Assembly: GCA_945873105.1 (NCBI GenBank)
Contig: CAMCBW010000015.1
Location: forward strand, 1-64,000
Length of the DNA stretch: 64,000 nucleotides
Direction: 5' to 3'
DNA from: Tangfeifania diversioriginum
Lineage (GTDB): Bacteria > Bacteroidota > Bacteroidia > Bacteroidales > Prolixibacteraceae
The notes under the pieces are model-generated. The model worked only from the letters and a program-made list of their open reading frames with translations, made no database searches and was not told where the DNA came from. This document shows, one piece after another, positions 8,967-17,620 of the stretch. The stretch's first letter is position 1. Every line of letters begins with the position of its first letter. The position numbers were made by a program, and so were the translations under genes.

Positions 8967-9030
8967 TCGATCTTTTTTCTTTGCGAACTTGGCGTGCTTT
9001 GCGCGAAAACAAACTGGTAAGGCTCAAGAG
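8967..9030. repeat. Dispersed intergenic repeat, copy 1 (partner at 52359)
   Basis: The stretch holding GGCGTGCTTTGCGCGA, CTGGTAA and GCTCAAGA, in that order and spacing, recurs at 52359-52425 next to ung. It lies in the gap between the AEC gene and the sigma-factor gene, and has no ORF. Confidence 0.6.
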
Positions 9031-9138
9031 AACGACTGAAAACCTATAACTTTATATTGTTCTCCTTACTTAATTTGCGAAAGGAGTTTTTACATTTTAA
9101 TATTCGCCTTCAAAAATAGACATTCATGGGTAATAAGC

Positions 9139-9146
9139 TATATTTG
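9139..9146 (+). promoter_or_regulatory. Promoter -7 element for the ECF sigma factor gene
   Basis: TATATTTG matches the Bacteroidota -7 consensus TAnnTTTG, 28 bp before the proposed TTG start. A good -33 element is not obvious. The in-frame ATG at 9126 lies upstream of this box and runs into a TGA at 9150, so it is not a start. Confidence 0.5.
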
Positions 9147-9173
9147 TCTTGAACTAACAACAACAAACACTCT

Positions 9174-9758
9174 TTGAGAATATTTCCGGAGGATATTGAA
9201 TTGGTGCCAAAGCTCCAGAAAGGGGAGGTAGAGGCTTTCGACCTGGTATATGCCAAATATGCCGGGAAGCTCTATGGGTTTGCGTTCAAATACCTCAAAT
9301 CAAAAGCTGAAACGGAAGAGCTGGTTCAGTCGGTCTTTCTCAAGGTATGGGAAAACCACAAAACCCTCCGCAAAGAATCTTCCTTCAAATCCTACCTTTT
9401 CACCATCGCCTACAACGAAATCTGCAACAGTTTCAGGCGAAGAGTCCACCTGCAAAAGTTTATAGGGGTGCAACAGCTCGAGAATTCCAATGCCTCCAGC
9501 GATACCGAAGAACTGATCAATTACCATTCCACTTTGGAGCAACTCCAAGAGATTATTGCCAAACTCCCGGAACGGCAACGCACCATTTTCCTGAAAAGCA
9601 GGCAGGAGGGAAAAACGAACAAGGAAATTGCCACTGAACTTGGTATCTCCTCCGGAACAGTTGACAATTACATCTCGGAATCCCTGAAATTTATCCGGAC
9701 CCATTTGCAGGACAAAAATTTTTCATTGTTGCTGCTGTTCTCGCTCTTTTTGTCGTAA
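9174..9758 (+). CDS. ECF RNA polymerase sigma-70 factor (Bacteroides expansion type)
   Basis: The 194-residue protein has sigma region 2 at about residues 20-90 (DLVYAKYAGKLYGFAFKYLKS ... FKSYLFTIAYNEICNSFRR) and region 4 at about 130-180 (LPERQRTIFLKSRQEGKTNKE, with helix-turn-helix GISSGTVDNYISESL). This is the family that pairs with FecR-type anti-sigma factors and controls SusCD loci in Bacteroidota. The start is a TTG at 9174, since no in-frame ATG follows the upstream stop. The last residues are a hydrophobic tail (FSLLLLFSLFLS), common in this subfamily. The cognate anti-sigma gene follows after a 446-bp gap that contains a large inverted repeat. Confidence 0.93.
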   Translation: MRIFPEDIELVPKLQKGEVEAFDLVYAKYAGKLYGFAFKYLKSKAETEELVQSVFLKVWENHKTLRKESSFKSYLFTIAYNEICNSFRRRVHLQKFIGVQQLENSNASSDTEELINYHSTLEQLQEIIAKLPERQRTIFLKSRQEGKTNKEIATELGISSGTVDNYISESLKFIRTHLQDKNFSLLLLFSLFLS

Positions 9759-9872
9759 AATATTTCACACCCTTATTTGCCTATATTACAATTTTATACC
9801 AAATTGGAGAAGGTTAAAATGTAGATTTTATTTTCATTCACTCAAATTGTAGCCCACAAAACATCGAATAGA

Positions 9873-10066
9873 AAAACCTTATTTTCTGATTTAACCTTAG
9901 TAGAAATTGATTGATAATTTTGAAATAACCTTATTACCTTATTCTAAAACTTTCATTTATTGGTATCTACATCTATTTATAACATCTTTTTAAAAATAAG
10001 GTAATAAGGTTGTGATTCTTAAGGGGCTTCCTTTCTACTAAGGTTAAATTAGAAAATTAAGGTTTT
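9873..10066. repeat. Large imperfect inverted repeat between sigma and anti-sigma genes
   Basis: Outer arms 9873-9906 and 10032-10066 are complementary at 33 of 35 aligned positions (left arm begins AAAACCTTATTTTCTGATTT). Inner arms around 9927-9946 and 9993-10012 also pair (AACCTTATTACCTTATT against AATAAGGTAATAAGGTT). The AT-rich unit has no ORF. It could be a small non-autonomous mobile element (MITE-like) or a folded RNA in the sigma to anti-sigma leader. The rest of the gap 9759-10204 shows nothing recognisable. Confidence 0.8.
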
Positions 10067-10204
10067 GAATTTGATAACTTTTAACAGGAAGAATCATGTT
10101 CAAAAAAATGACAGATTTGAGTATGAGATTGTATCCCACTGATTGTATAATATGACAGAAGGAGGAATAGGATCAAATTCCACTTCCGTCACAAAAAACA
10201 AAAC

Positions 10205-11275
10205 ATGCTGAATCACACAGAAATAGATCAAATCGAAAAATACATCAGCGGTACCGCTGATGCCAAGGAAATGGCATTCGTTGAATCCCTTTTTTCGCAT
10301 GGAGCGGAGAATGATGGGTTACGCAACCAGCTCAAAGCGGATTGGGAGGGAGATCCCCAGAAGGATATTCCCTCCGATGAAATCCTTAATGGCCTGCTAG
10401 ACCGTGTCCATCACCTGATCAGAAACAAGGAAGATCAAAAACGAAAACTTTTGGCCTACCGCATCGTTCGTACCTTTAGCAGGGTAGCGGCAACACTTTT
10501 CCTTCCTTTGCTCCTTGCAGGCGGTCTGACGATCGGATATTTGATGCAATCACCGGAAAAAACAATCGAGCAGTCGGTTAGCTCGGTGATCCATGCACCA
10601 ATGGGATCCCGGGTCTCCTTCAATCTGCCAGATGGTACCAAAGGCTGGCTCAACAGTGGCTCCAGCCTGACCCATTCCTTCCCTTTCAACAGCAATAGAA
10701 ATGTGGCACTCAATGGAGAAGCATGGTTCGATGTAACGCCCGACCAGCAACATCCTTTTGAAATCAGTGCCGGTAAATCAAAAGTTAAGGTTCTGGGCAC
10801 CAGTTTTAACGTAAGTGCTTACCAGGATGCTCAATACATAGAAGTGGTACTTCAGCAGGGGAAGGTGGAATTCTACCAGAATAATTCGGCAGAAAAGATA
10901 ACCATGGCTCCTTCTCAAAAGCTGGTCTGCAGCAACGGGAAAGTGGAAGTATCTGCTACCGATCCATCCAAATACGAAGCCTGGACGGAGGGCAAACTGG
11001 TATTCAGGGGCGACAACATGGCCGAAGTGGCCAGGAGGATCGAACGCTGGTACAATGTAAAGGTGGTGCTGGCCGACAAAGACCTTGAAAACTACTCTTT
11101 CCGGGCCACTTTCGAGGATGACTCGCTCGAAGAGGTGATGCGGCTGCTTAGCTTAACTTCACCCATCGATTACAAAATAGCGCCGCGTGTCACGAAACCG
11201 GATGGAACCATCGGGAAAGTGGTTGTTTCGTTGTACAAAAGAGTTGGCAGGAAAAGCAATAACCCTAAAATATAA
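10205..11275 (+). CDS. FecR-family anti-sigma factor
   Basis: The 356-residue protein has an N-terminal cytoplasmic sigma-binding region, a membrane helix at about residues 95-115 (ATLFLPLLLAGGLTIGYLM), and a periplasmic FecR domain (SVIHAPMGSRVSFNLPDGTK, LNGEAWFDV, VKVLGTSFNVSAY). It ends in a DUF4974 domain (ARRIERWYNVKV ... FRATFEDDSLEEVMRLLSL) that resembles the STN signalling fold. It should hold the upstream sigma factor at the membrane until the neighbouring SusC protein signals substrate binding. It lies between the sigma factor and susC in the same direction, the usual order. Confidence 0.95.
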   Translation: MLNHTEIDQIEKYISGTADAKEMAFVESLFSHGAENDGLRNQLKADWEGDPQKDIPSDEILNGLLDRVHHLIRNKEDQKRKLLAYRIVRTFSRVAATLFLPLLLAGGLTIGYLMQSPEKTIEQSVSSVIHAPMGSRVSFNLPDGTKGWLNSGSSLTHSFPFNSNRNVALNGEAWFDVTPDQQHPFEISAGKSKVKVLGTSFNVSAYQDAQYIEVVLQQGKVEFYQNNSAEKITMAPSQKLVCSNGKVEVSATDPSKYEAWTEGKLVFRGDNMAEVARRIERWYNVKVVLADKDLENYSFRATFEDDSLEEVMRLLSLTSPIDYKIAPRVTKPDGTIGKVVVSLYKRVGRKSNNPKI

Positions 11276-11316
11276 AATATGAGATAAACCGATCAGGCTA
11301 AACCAAACATCAAAAA

Positions 11317-11344
11317 AAAGGAAACCGCGCCAACGGTTTCCTTT
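11317..11344 (+). terminator. Hairpin between anti-sigma and susC genes
   Basis: AAAGGAAACCG and CGGTTTCCTTT form a perfect 11-bp stem with a six-base loop, 42 bp after the fecR stop and 48 bp before the susC start. It probably separates the regulator transcript from the susCD transcript, which would be activated by the sigma factor. Confidence 0.7.
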
Positions 11345-11391
11345 CAAAATCATCCATTTAGGAATCTTTTATAAACAAACATGTCAAAGGT

Positions 11392-14300
11392 ATGAAAAAA
11401 AATTATTCAGACTGGGGAGAGCTCTGCCTATCCCTGAAAAAAACACTACTCATTATGCGCATTGCTCTTGTTCTTTTGCTCGTCGGTTTTCTGCAAACCC
11501 ATGCAAACGATGCCTATGCCCAGAAAACCAGACTTTCGGTCAGCTTTACCAATACTCAATTGGCAAAAGTGCTTGATCAGATTGAAAACAAGAGCGAGTT
11601 TTTCTTTCTCTACAACGAAAAGCTGATTGATGCCAACCGCAAGGTCTCCATAGAGGCCAAGGATGAGCAGATTGATGAAATCCTAAAAATACTATTTATT
11701 GGAACTGATATAGAGTACATTATTACAGACCGTAAGATCATTCTGGCTCCTTCAAACATTTCTGAATCACAGCTGATTGGTAAAAAAGTATCGGGGAAAG
11801 TCACTGACGCTTCAGGAGCTACTCTACCTGGGGTTTCGGTTGTGGTGAAAGGAACCGCCAATGGGGTGATAACTGACAATGATGGACTATTTTCGTTGGC
11901 CAATGTTCCTGAAAATGCAACTTTGCAATTTTCATTTGTTGGGATGAAAGGGATAGAGGTTGCGGTAGGAGGAAAGACAACTCTAAAGGTTATTTTAGAA
12001 GAGGAATATATAGGAATAGGCGAAGTAGTTGCTGTTGGCTATGGTACTGCGAAAAAAGTAAATCTCACAGGAGCGATTTCAACTGTAAACCTGAAAGAAG
12101 TTGAGAACCGCCCAATTACTAATTCGACACAAGCGTTGCAAGGGGTTTCCGGAGTATATGTAAACCAAGCTGGTGGCCAACCGGGGAAAGATGCTGCGAC
12201 TATACGTGTACGTGGACAGGGGACCCTAAACAACAATGATCCGTTAGTCCTTGTGGATGGTATTGAGTTTCCGCTGTCGGCTGTAAATCCCAATGACATT
12301 GAAAGCATTTCTGTATTAAAGGATGCTGCATCAGCATCCATTTATGGGAATAGGGCTGCAAACGGCGTCATTCTGGTAACTACCAAACAGGGGTCTCAGA
12401 ATGTATTAAAAATCGAGTACAGCAATTATATGGGATTCCAAAGGGTGAATTACCTTCCTAATCTGGTTAAAGACCCGGTTGAATATATGAAATTGAGAAA
12501 CCAGGCTCAAAAAAACGCTGGAAGATTAGTTGTAGATTATACAGATGCAACTATTACAGAATATGAAAAAGGGCGTCTGACCAATCCGTATGTGTATCCT
12601 TCAAACGATTGGTTGGATATTATGTTCAACGATGCACCGATTCAGGAACACAATTTGCGCTTTTCAGGAGGCAAGGATAAAGTCAGTTATACTTTGTCGG
12701 TTGGTTATCAGAATCAGGATGGGGTATTAATGGGTTCCAGCAGCAATCAGCTGTCAGTAAGGTCAAACGTGAATTTTCAGTTGAGGGATTGGATCAAGAT
12801 TGGGTCAGATTTTTCAACCATGTACCGATATATCCATGAACCGGCAACGACTGCTGCTCAAATGATGTCAATAGTTTTTAAAGCACAGGGGTTTCACCCT
12901 ACTTACTTGGAAGATGGACGTTATGCAAATGTGTGGGTAAGAACGCCCGGACATAATGTATATAGGCATCCACTTGTATGGGCAAAGGAAGGATACCTGA
13001 ATAACAAAACCAACAGAATGCTGATGAGTATTTACACGGAAATTAAGCTTCCTTATGGCATTAACTATTTAGCAAAAGCAGGTGCGAATAAATATGATGG
13101 ATTTCAAGAGCAGTTTGTTCCGGATATTTACATGTACCAGGTAAAGACGCTGGAGGCTTCGCGAGTGGATTTTACTACGTCAAACAAGAACAGACATGTG
13201 ACCAACCAGGATGACAATAATCTGAATATCACATTATTTAACACATTGTCGTGGAATAAAACATTTGCAGAAAAACATAATTTTAAAGCTTTGCTAGGAG
13301 GCAGTTATGAGAGTTTTTCAACACGCTATTTCAGTGGTACTATCGAAGGTTTTCTAGGGAACTCTCTCCACGAACTTAATGCAGGATCGACTAATCCAAG
13401 TGTTTCCGGCAGCTCCGCAGCCAATTATCTCATTGGATATTTTGGAAGGATTAATTACGATTTTTTGCAGAAATATTTGTTTGAGGCCAATTTTCGTTAT
13501 GATGGTTCTTCAAAATTTGCAGAAGGGAATCGCTGGGGATTCTTCCCTTCATTTTCAGCTGGATGGAGGATGGATCAAGAAGGTTTCATGAAAGATCAGA
13601 AATGGATTTCTTTACTTAAACTAAGAGCTTCTTACGGGGGGCTGGGAAATGAACAGATAGGCGACTTCAAATATGTGAACATGATGGACTTCAATAAAGA
13701 GTACCTGTTCGGGGGAGTAGTAAATCCTGGTGTTGCGATAAGTTCATACAATGATCCAAACATCACATGGGAAACAACAACAATTGCCAACCTCGGTCTT
13801 GATGCAAATTTTTTCAATAACAGGTTAAATTTCAATTTTGAAGTCTATGACAAACAGACCACTAACATTTTACGCCAGGTTAACCTCCCTTCCCAGATAG
13901 GGAATCTGGCGGGTCCGATAATGAACATCGGGACTGTTGACAATAAAGGTTATGAGCTCAGTGTGGGATATCAAAATAATATAGGGTCGTTCAAATATAA
14001 AGTGGATGCAGGTGTGAATTACAATACCAACCAGGTAAAAGAGCTAGATGATCAGGTCATTTATAATGGTAAATATATCACGAAAGAAGATTACTCAATC
14101 GACTCTTATTATTTGCTTGATGCAATTGGAATTTTTCAGTCAAAAGAAGAGATAGCTTCCAGCCCATTTCAGAATATTACCACCAAACCCGGGTATCTGA
14201 AATACAAAGACCAAAACGGTGATAAAGTTATTAATCAGAATGATCGGGTGATTACCGGCGGAGTTATTCCCAAATACAATTATGATTTGACTTTCAACCT

Positions 14301-14754
14301 ATCGTATAAAAATTGGGCGGTGACTGCTTTTATCCAGGGTGTACAAGGGATCAAAACATATCCTGAAGGAATGGTGGCCACCCCTTTCTGGTTTGGTACT
14401 TCTGTTACTAAGGATTGGGTGAACGATTCATGGACACCCGAGCGCCCGGATGCGAAATTGCCTATAATGACCACATATGAGGATTCTCAAAATGACAATT
14501 TTATGTTATCTGATTTTTGGCTGCTGGATGCATCATTCTTGAGGCTGAAAAATCTCCAGTTCTCTTATGATGTGCCTAAAACCTTTATTTCGAAGATTGG
14601 TATAAAAAACCTGCTGCTTTTTGTAAATGGACAAAATATATTTACAATTTCGAAAATGAAAGATTTTGATCCGGAAAGGAATATTAAACAAGGAGATTAT
14701 TTCGAATACCCATCTGTGAAAACTTATACTGCTGGGCTAAATGTTTCATTTTAA
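11392..14754 (+). CDS. SusC/RagA TonB-dependent glycan transporter with STN signalling domain
   Basis: The 1120-residue outer-membrane protein has an N-terminal export signal (about residues 1-44, ending NDAYAQ). It is followed by a secretin/TonB short N-terminal (STN) domain at about 50-105, a carboxypeptidase-regulatory-like domain at about 135-205 (VSGKVTDASGATLPGVSVVV), a plug domain starting near VGYGTAKKVNLTGAI, and a long beta-barrel ending in the aromatic TYTAGLNVSF. The STN domain marks it as a transducer that contacts the FecR anti-sigma factor, consistent with the two genes upstream. It should import the oligosaccharide captured by the SusD protein encoded 12 bp downstream. The substrate is not readable, though neighbours suggest a xylan-like or sulfated plant or algal glycan. 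Confidence 0.96.
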   Translation: MKKNYSDWGELCLSLKKTLLIMRIALVLLLVGFLQTHANDAYAQKTRLSVSFTNTQLAKVLDQIENKSEFFFLYNEKLIDANRKVSIEAKDEQIDEILKILFIGTDIEYIITDRKIILAPSNISESQLIGKKVSGKVTDASGATLPGVSVVVKGTANGVITDNDGLFSLANVPENATLQFSFVGMKGIEVAVGGKTTLKVILEEEYIGIGEVVAVGYGTAKKVNLTGAISTVNLKEVENRPITNSTQALQGVSGVYVNQAGGQPGKDAATIRVRGQGTLNNNDPLVLVDGIEFPLSAVNPNDIESISVLKDAASASIYGNRAANGVILVTTKQGSQNVLKIEYSNYMGFQRVNYLPNLVKDPVEYMKLRNQAQKNAGRLVVDYTDATITEYEKGRLTNPYVYPSNDWLDIMFNDAPIQEHNLRFSGGKDKVSYTLSVGYQNQDGVLMGSSSNQLSVRSNVNFQLRDWIKIGSDFSTMYRYIHEPATTAAQMMSIVFKAQGFHPTYLEDGRYANVWVRTPGHNVYRHPLVWAKEGYLNNKTNRMLMSIYTEIKLPYGINYLAKAGANKYDGFQEQFVPDIYMYQVKTLEASRVDFTTSNKNRHVTNQDDNNLNITLFNTLSWNKTFAEKHNFKALLGGSYESFSTRYFSGTIEGFLGNSLHELNAGSTNPSVSGSSAANYLIGYFGRINYDFLQKYLFEANFRYDGSSKFAEGNRWGFFPSFSAGWRMDQEGFMKDQKWISLLKLRASYGGLGNEQIGDFKYVNMMDFNKEYLFGGVVNPGVAISSYNDPNITWETTTIANLGLDANFFNNRLNFNFEVYDKQTTNILRQVNLPSQIGNLAGPIMNIGTVDNKGYELSVGYQNNIGSFKYKVDAGVNYNTNQVKELDDQVIYNGKYITKEDYSIDSYYLLDAIGIFQSKEEIASSPFQNITTKPGYLKYKDQNGDKVINQNDRVITGGVIPKYNYDLTFNLSYKNWAVTAFIQGVQGIKTYPEGMVATPFWFGTSVTKDWVNDSWTPERPDAKLPIMTTYEDSQNDNFMLSDFWLLDASFLRLKNLQFSYDVPKTFISKIGIKNLLLFVNGQNIFTISKMKDFDPERNIKQGDYFEYPSVKTYTAGLNVSF

Positions 14755-14766
14755 ACTAAATAAATC

Positions 14767-16263
14767 ATGAAAAAAATATATTTATTCCTATTTATTGTCG
14801 GATTGATTTCATGTGATTCAATGTTGGAAGTGAACCCATCGGACAAATACAGTACAGCTACTTTCTGGGCTGATGAAGAACAATACAATGCGGCGCTTAC
14901 TGGCTGTTACAATAATTTTTATAACTCACTTGTCTTCTTTAATGGTGAAACTGAAATGATCACCCCAAATTCCAAGGCCTATAATGAAACCAATGGGACC
15001 GACGGAATCGCTAAAGGTTCTGCATTTTCGACTACAGCCCTTTTTTCTTTATTTTGGAAAAATTCCTACCAGGGGATAGGAAGATGCAATACTTTACTCG
15101 ACAATTTGGAAAAGGCTACTTTTACTGAGGCCAAAAAGAATCAGATGAAGGGTGAAACGCTTTTCCTCAGGGCGTTGAACTACTCCTACCTGATGAATCA
15201 TTTTGGAGGATGTCCACTCATTATACACACTCCGGATAATGATACTCAGGGACAACTTCCGCGAAACTCAGCTACAGAGGTGTTAGTTCAAATCATTGCT
15301 GATTTAGACCAGGCAGCCACCTTCCTTCCATCCAGTTATGCCGGTACACTGAATAAAGGTAGAGCAACAAAAGGGGCCGCTCTTGCACTGAAAGCCAGGA
15401 TGCTTTTGTATAATGAAAGATGGGCTGAAGCTGCAGTAGCCGCCAAGGCAGTAATAGATCTGGGTGTTTTCGATTTATTCCCTGATTACAGGGGGATGTA
15501 CTTGCTGAATAACGAAAACAACAAAGAGATTATTTTTGACATCCAGTACACAGCCCCGTATCGTAAACATGATTTGGACAATGCAATAGCAACTCTCAAC
15601 CGTCCCGCTCCATTGAAAAGCCTGGTCGATGCGTATTTAATGACAGATGGTAAACCTATAAATGAATCGCCTTTATATAATCCAGCTAAACCTTACGAAA
15701 ACAGGGATCCGCGATTGCTTCAAACTGTTGTTTGCATAGGATACCCCTATAACGGCAAAATTACGACGCTTTCAGATGTTGTAACTACCGGTTTTGGGAG
15801 CAAAAAACTTACCACTTTCAGCGACAATACAAAAATATCAGTAACAGTCGGCAACTCAGAAGTGAATCCAATTGTAATCAGATATGGTGAGGTTTTGGTA
15901 ACTTATGCTGAAGCATTAAATGAATCCAATCCTGCTCCAAATTCTGAAGTATACTGGGCACTCAACAAGATCAGGACGAGACCAACTGTAAACATGCCCG
16001 AATTACTGTCAGGCTTGACCAAAGAAAAGATGAGGGAAACTATAAGGTTGGAGAGGCGGATAGAACTGGCAATGGAAGGTCATTATTATATGGACATTAA
16101 ACGATGGAAGATCGCGGAAGTTGTCAATAATGGAGTCATATATAATTATCAGGGAGTGGCAATTGATAAAAGGGCTTTCAATATTAACCGTGATTATCTA
16201 TGGGCAATACCGGAAGTTGAGATTCAGGAGAACACAAATCTGAAACAAAATCCCGGTTGGTAA
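14767..16263 (+). CDS. SusD/RagB-family surface glycan-binding lipoprotein
   Basis: The 498-residue lipoprotein begins with a short signal and lipobox (LFLFIVGLISCDSML), so cysteine 16 should be acylated. The N-terminal TPR-like SusD region includes YNAALTGCYNNFYN and GETLFLRALNYSYLM. The C-terminal region has the conserved IRLERRIELAMEGHYYMDIKRW, which I read as the family signature near the end of SusD proteins. It forms the lid of the SusC pore and binds glycan at the cell surface. It follows susC by 12 bp. Immediately downstream an IS5-family element interrupts what may once have been a longer operon. Confidence 0.95.
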   Translation: MKKIYLFLFIVGLISCDSMLEVNPSDKYSTATFWADEEQYNAALTGCYNNFYNSLVFFNGETEMITPNSKAYNETNGTDGIAKGSAFSTTALFSLFWKNSYQGIGRCNTLLDNLEKATFTEAKKNQMKGETLFLRALNYSYLMNHFGGCPLIIHTPDNDTQGQLPRNSATEVLVQIIADLDQAATFLPSSYAGTLNKGRATKGAALALKARMLLYNERWAEAAVAAKAVIDLGVFDLFPDYRGMYLLNNENNKEIIFDIQYTAPYRKHDLDNAIATLNRPAPLKSLVDAYLMTDGKPINESPLYNPAKPYENRDPRLLQTVVCIGYPYNGKITTLSDVVTTGFGSKKLTTFSDNTKISVTVGNSEVNPIVIRYGEVLVTYAEALNESNPAPNSEVYWALNKIRTRPTVNMPELLSGLTKEKMRETIRLERRIELAMEGHYYMDIKRWKIAEVVNNGVIYNYQGVAIDKRAFNINRDYLWAIPEVEIQENTNLKQNPGW

Positions 16264-16274
16264 CATTTAAATAA

Positions 16275-17599
16275 GGGAGGTTCTATAAATTAATATTTTG
16301 ATATTCAGATATATAATGCTATCTTAGCAATACAGAAAACAAAGTTAGCTATTCTATGGGCAAGATGTATAAATCACAGGGTAAAAAGGGTTTGTTCGAT
16401 GAACATTTTTCAACCGCACACCTTACTACCATGGGTAATCTGCTGGAATCAATCAGTAAAGTAATTGATTTTGAAATGTTTAGATCAACCCTTGAAGCCA
16501 GACTTCTGAATACGTCAAAGAAGACCAATGCAGGAGCCAAACCATTTGATGTTTTGATGATGTTTAAATCCTGATACTTCAGCGCTATTACAACCTTGGT
16601 GACAGACAGGTTGAATATCAAATCGTTGATCGGACGAGCTTCAAAAAATTCTTAGGGCTTGAGACTGGCGATAAAGTTCCGGACGAAAAGACAGTTTGGT
16701 CATTTCGTGAGCGGCTTACCCAGTCAGGCACTGTAGAAGATTTATTTGAGCTGTTTGTCTTTCATCTGCAACAAAAGGGATTGATGTTCAATGAAGGCCA
16801 GATCATTGATGCCAGTTTTACCGAGATTCCCCGCCAGCGCAATACCCGGGAAGAAAACAAGATAATCAAGGACGATTGTGGCGATGACCTTTGGAAAGAC
16901 CAGCCCAATAAGAAGTGCCATAAAGATATTGATGCCCGCTGGACCAAGAAGAACGGCGATACATTCTACGGATACAAAAACCATGTTAAGGTTGATGCTA
17001 AAAGCAAAATTATTGGAACATACTATGTGACAGATGCTTCCGTACATGATTCACAAGTATTGGACTCATTGCTAATTGAAAAGGACGAGGGTCAGGAGCT
17101 TTTTGCTGATAGTGCATATACCGGATAAGAGCTGGAAAATACTGTTTCAGAACACGGTATGATAAACAAGATTCACGAAAAAGGTTACAAAAACAAACCA
17201 CTAACAGAAGAGCAAATAGCAAACAATAATTTGAAATCAAAGACAAGGGTACGTGTTGAACACATCTTTGGATTTATGGAGCGGAGTATGAACGGTATGT
17301 ATATCTGGTCAGTTGGGATGCCCCGAGCCACTGCGATAATTGGCCTAATGAATTTGACTTACAATATTTTTAGGTACGAACAATTGATGAGATAATGAAA
17401 TAATCTGAATATCAATACAATAAAATAAGTGGAAACCTAATAAATAATCAAACGGCACACATTTTCAGAATCTTGGAGCAATTCCTTCTAGCGATTTTTC
17501 GATCAAATTAATCGAGCTGTGATTGAATCAACCAAGGTCGGAAATTATGCCGCCCCCATTTTTAAAGTTTTTCAAAAAAATCAATTTTTAGAACCTCCC
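16275..17599 (+). mobile_element. IS5-family insertion sequence, degenerate
   Basis: Terminal inverted repeats begin GGGAGGTTCTATAAATT at 16275 and end AATTTTTAGAACCTCCC at 17599. The flanks carry TAA on both sides, a possible 3-bp target duplication. The element is about 1325 bp with one transposase gene broken by a frameshift and a nonsense codon, so it is not autonomous. About 200 bp of non-coding sequence follow the transposase inside the right end. It sits between susD and the downstream oxidoreductase cluster and may separate their transcription. Confidence 0.88.
16356..17395 (+). pseudogene. IS5-family transposase, frameshift plus nonsense
   Basis: Three ORF pieces form one DDE transposase. 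The first (16356-16574, MGKMYKSQGKKGLFDEHFS) stops at TTTAAATCCTGA. Restoring one A gives MMFKILILQRYYNLGD, so a 1-bp deletion shifted the frame. The middle piece carries the catalytic aspartates (GQIIDASFTEI and VTDASVHDSQ). It ends at ACCGGATAAGAGCTG, where a CAA or GAA codon has become TAA after DSAYTG. The third piece (to 17395) carries the glutamate region VEHIFGFMERS. The DDE residues are otherwise intact, so inactivation is recent. Confidence 0.9.
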
Positions 17600-17620
17600 T
17601 AAAATTAACATTGAATAAAC

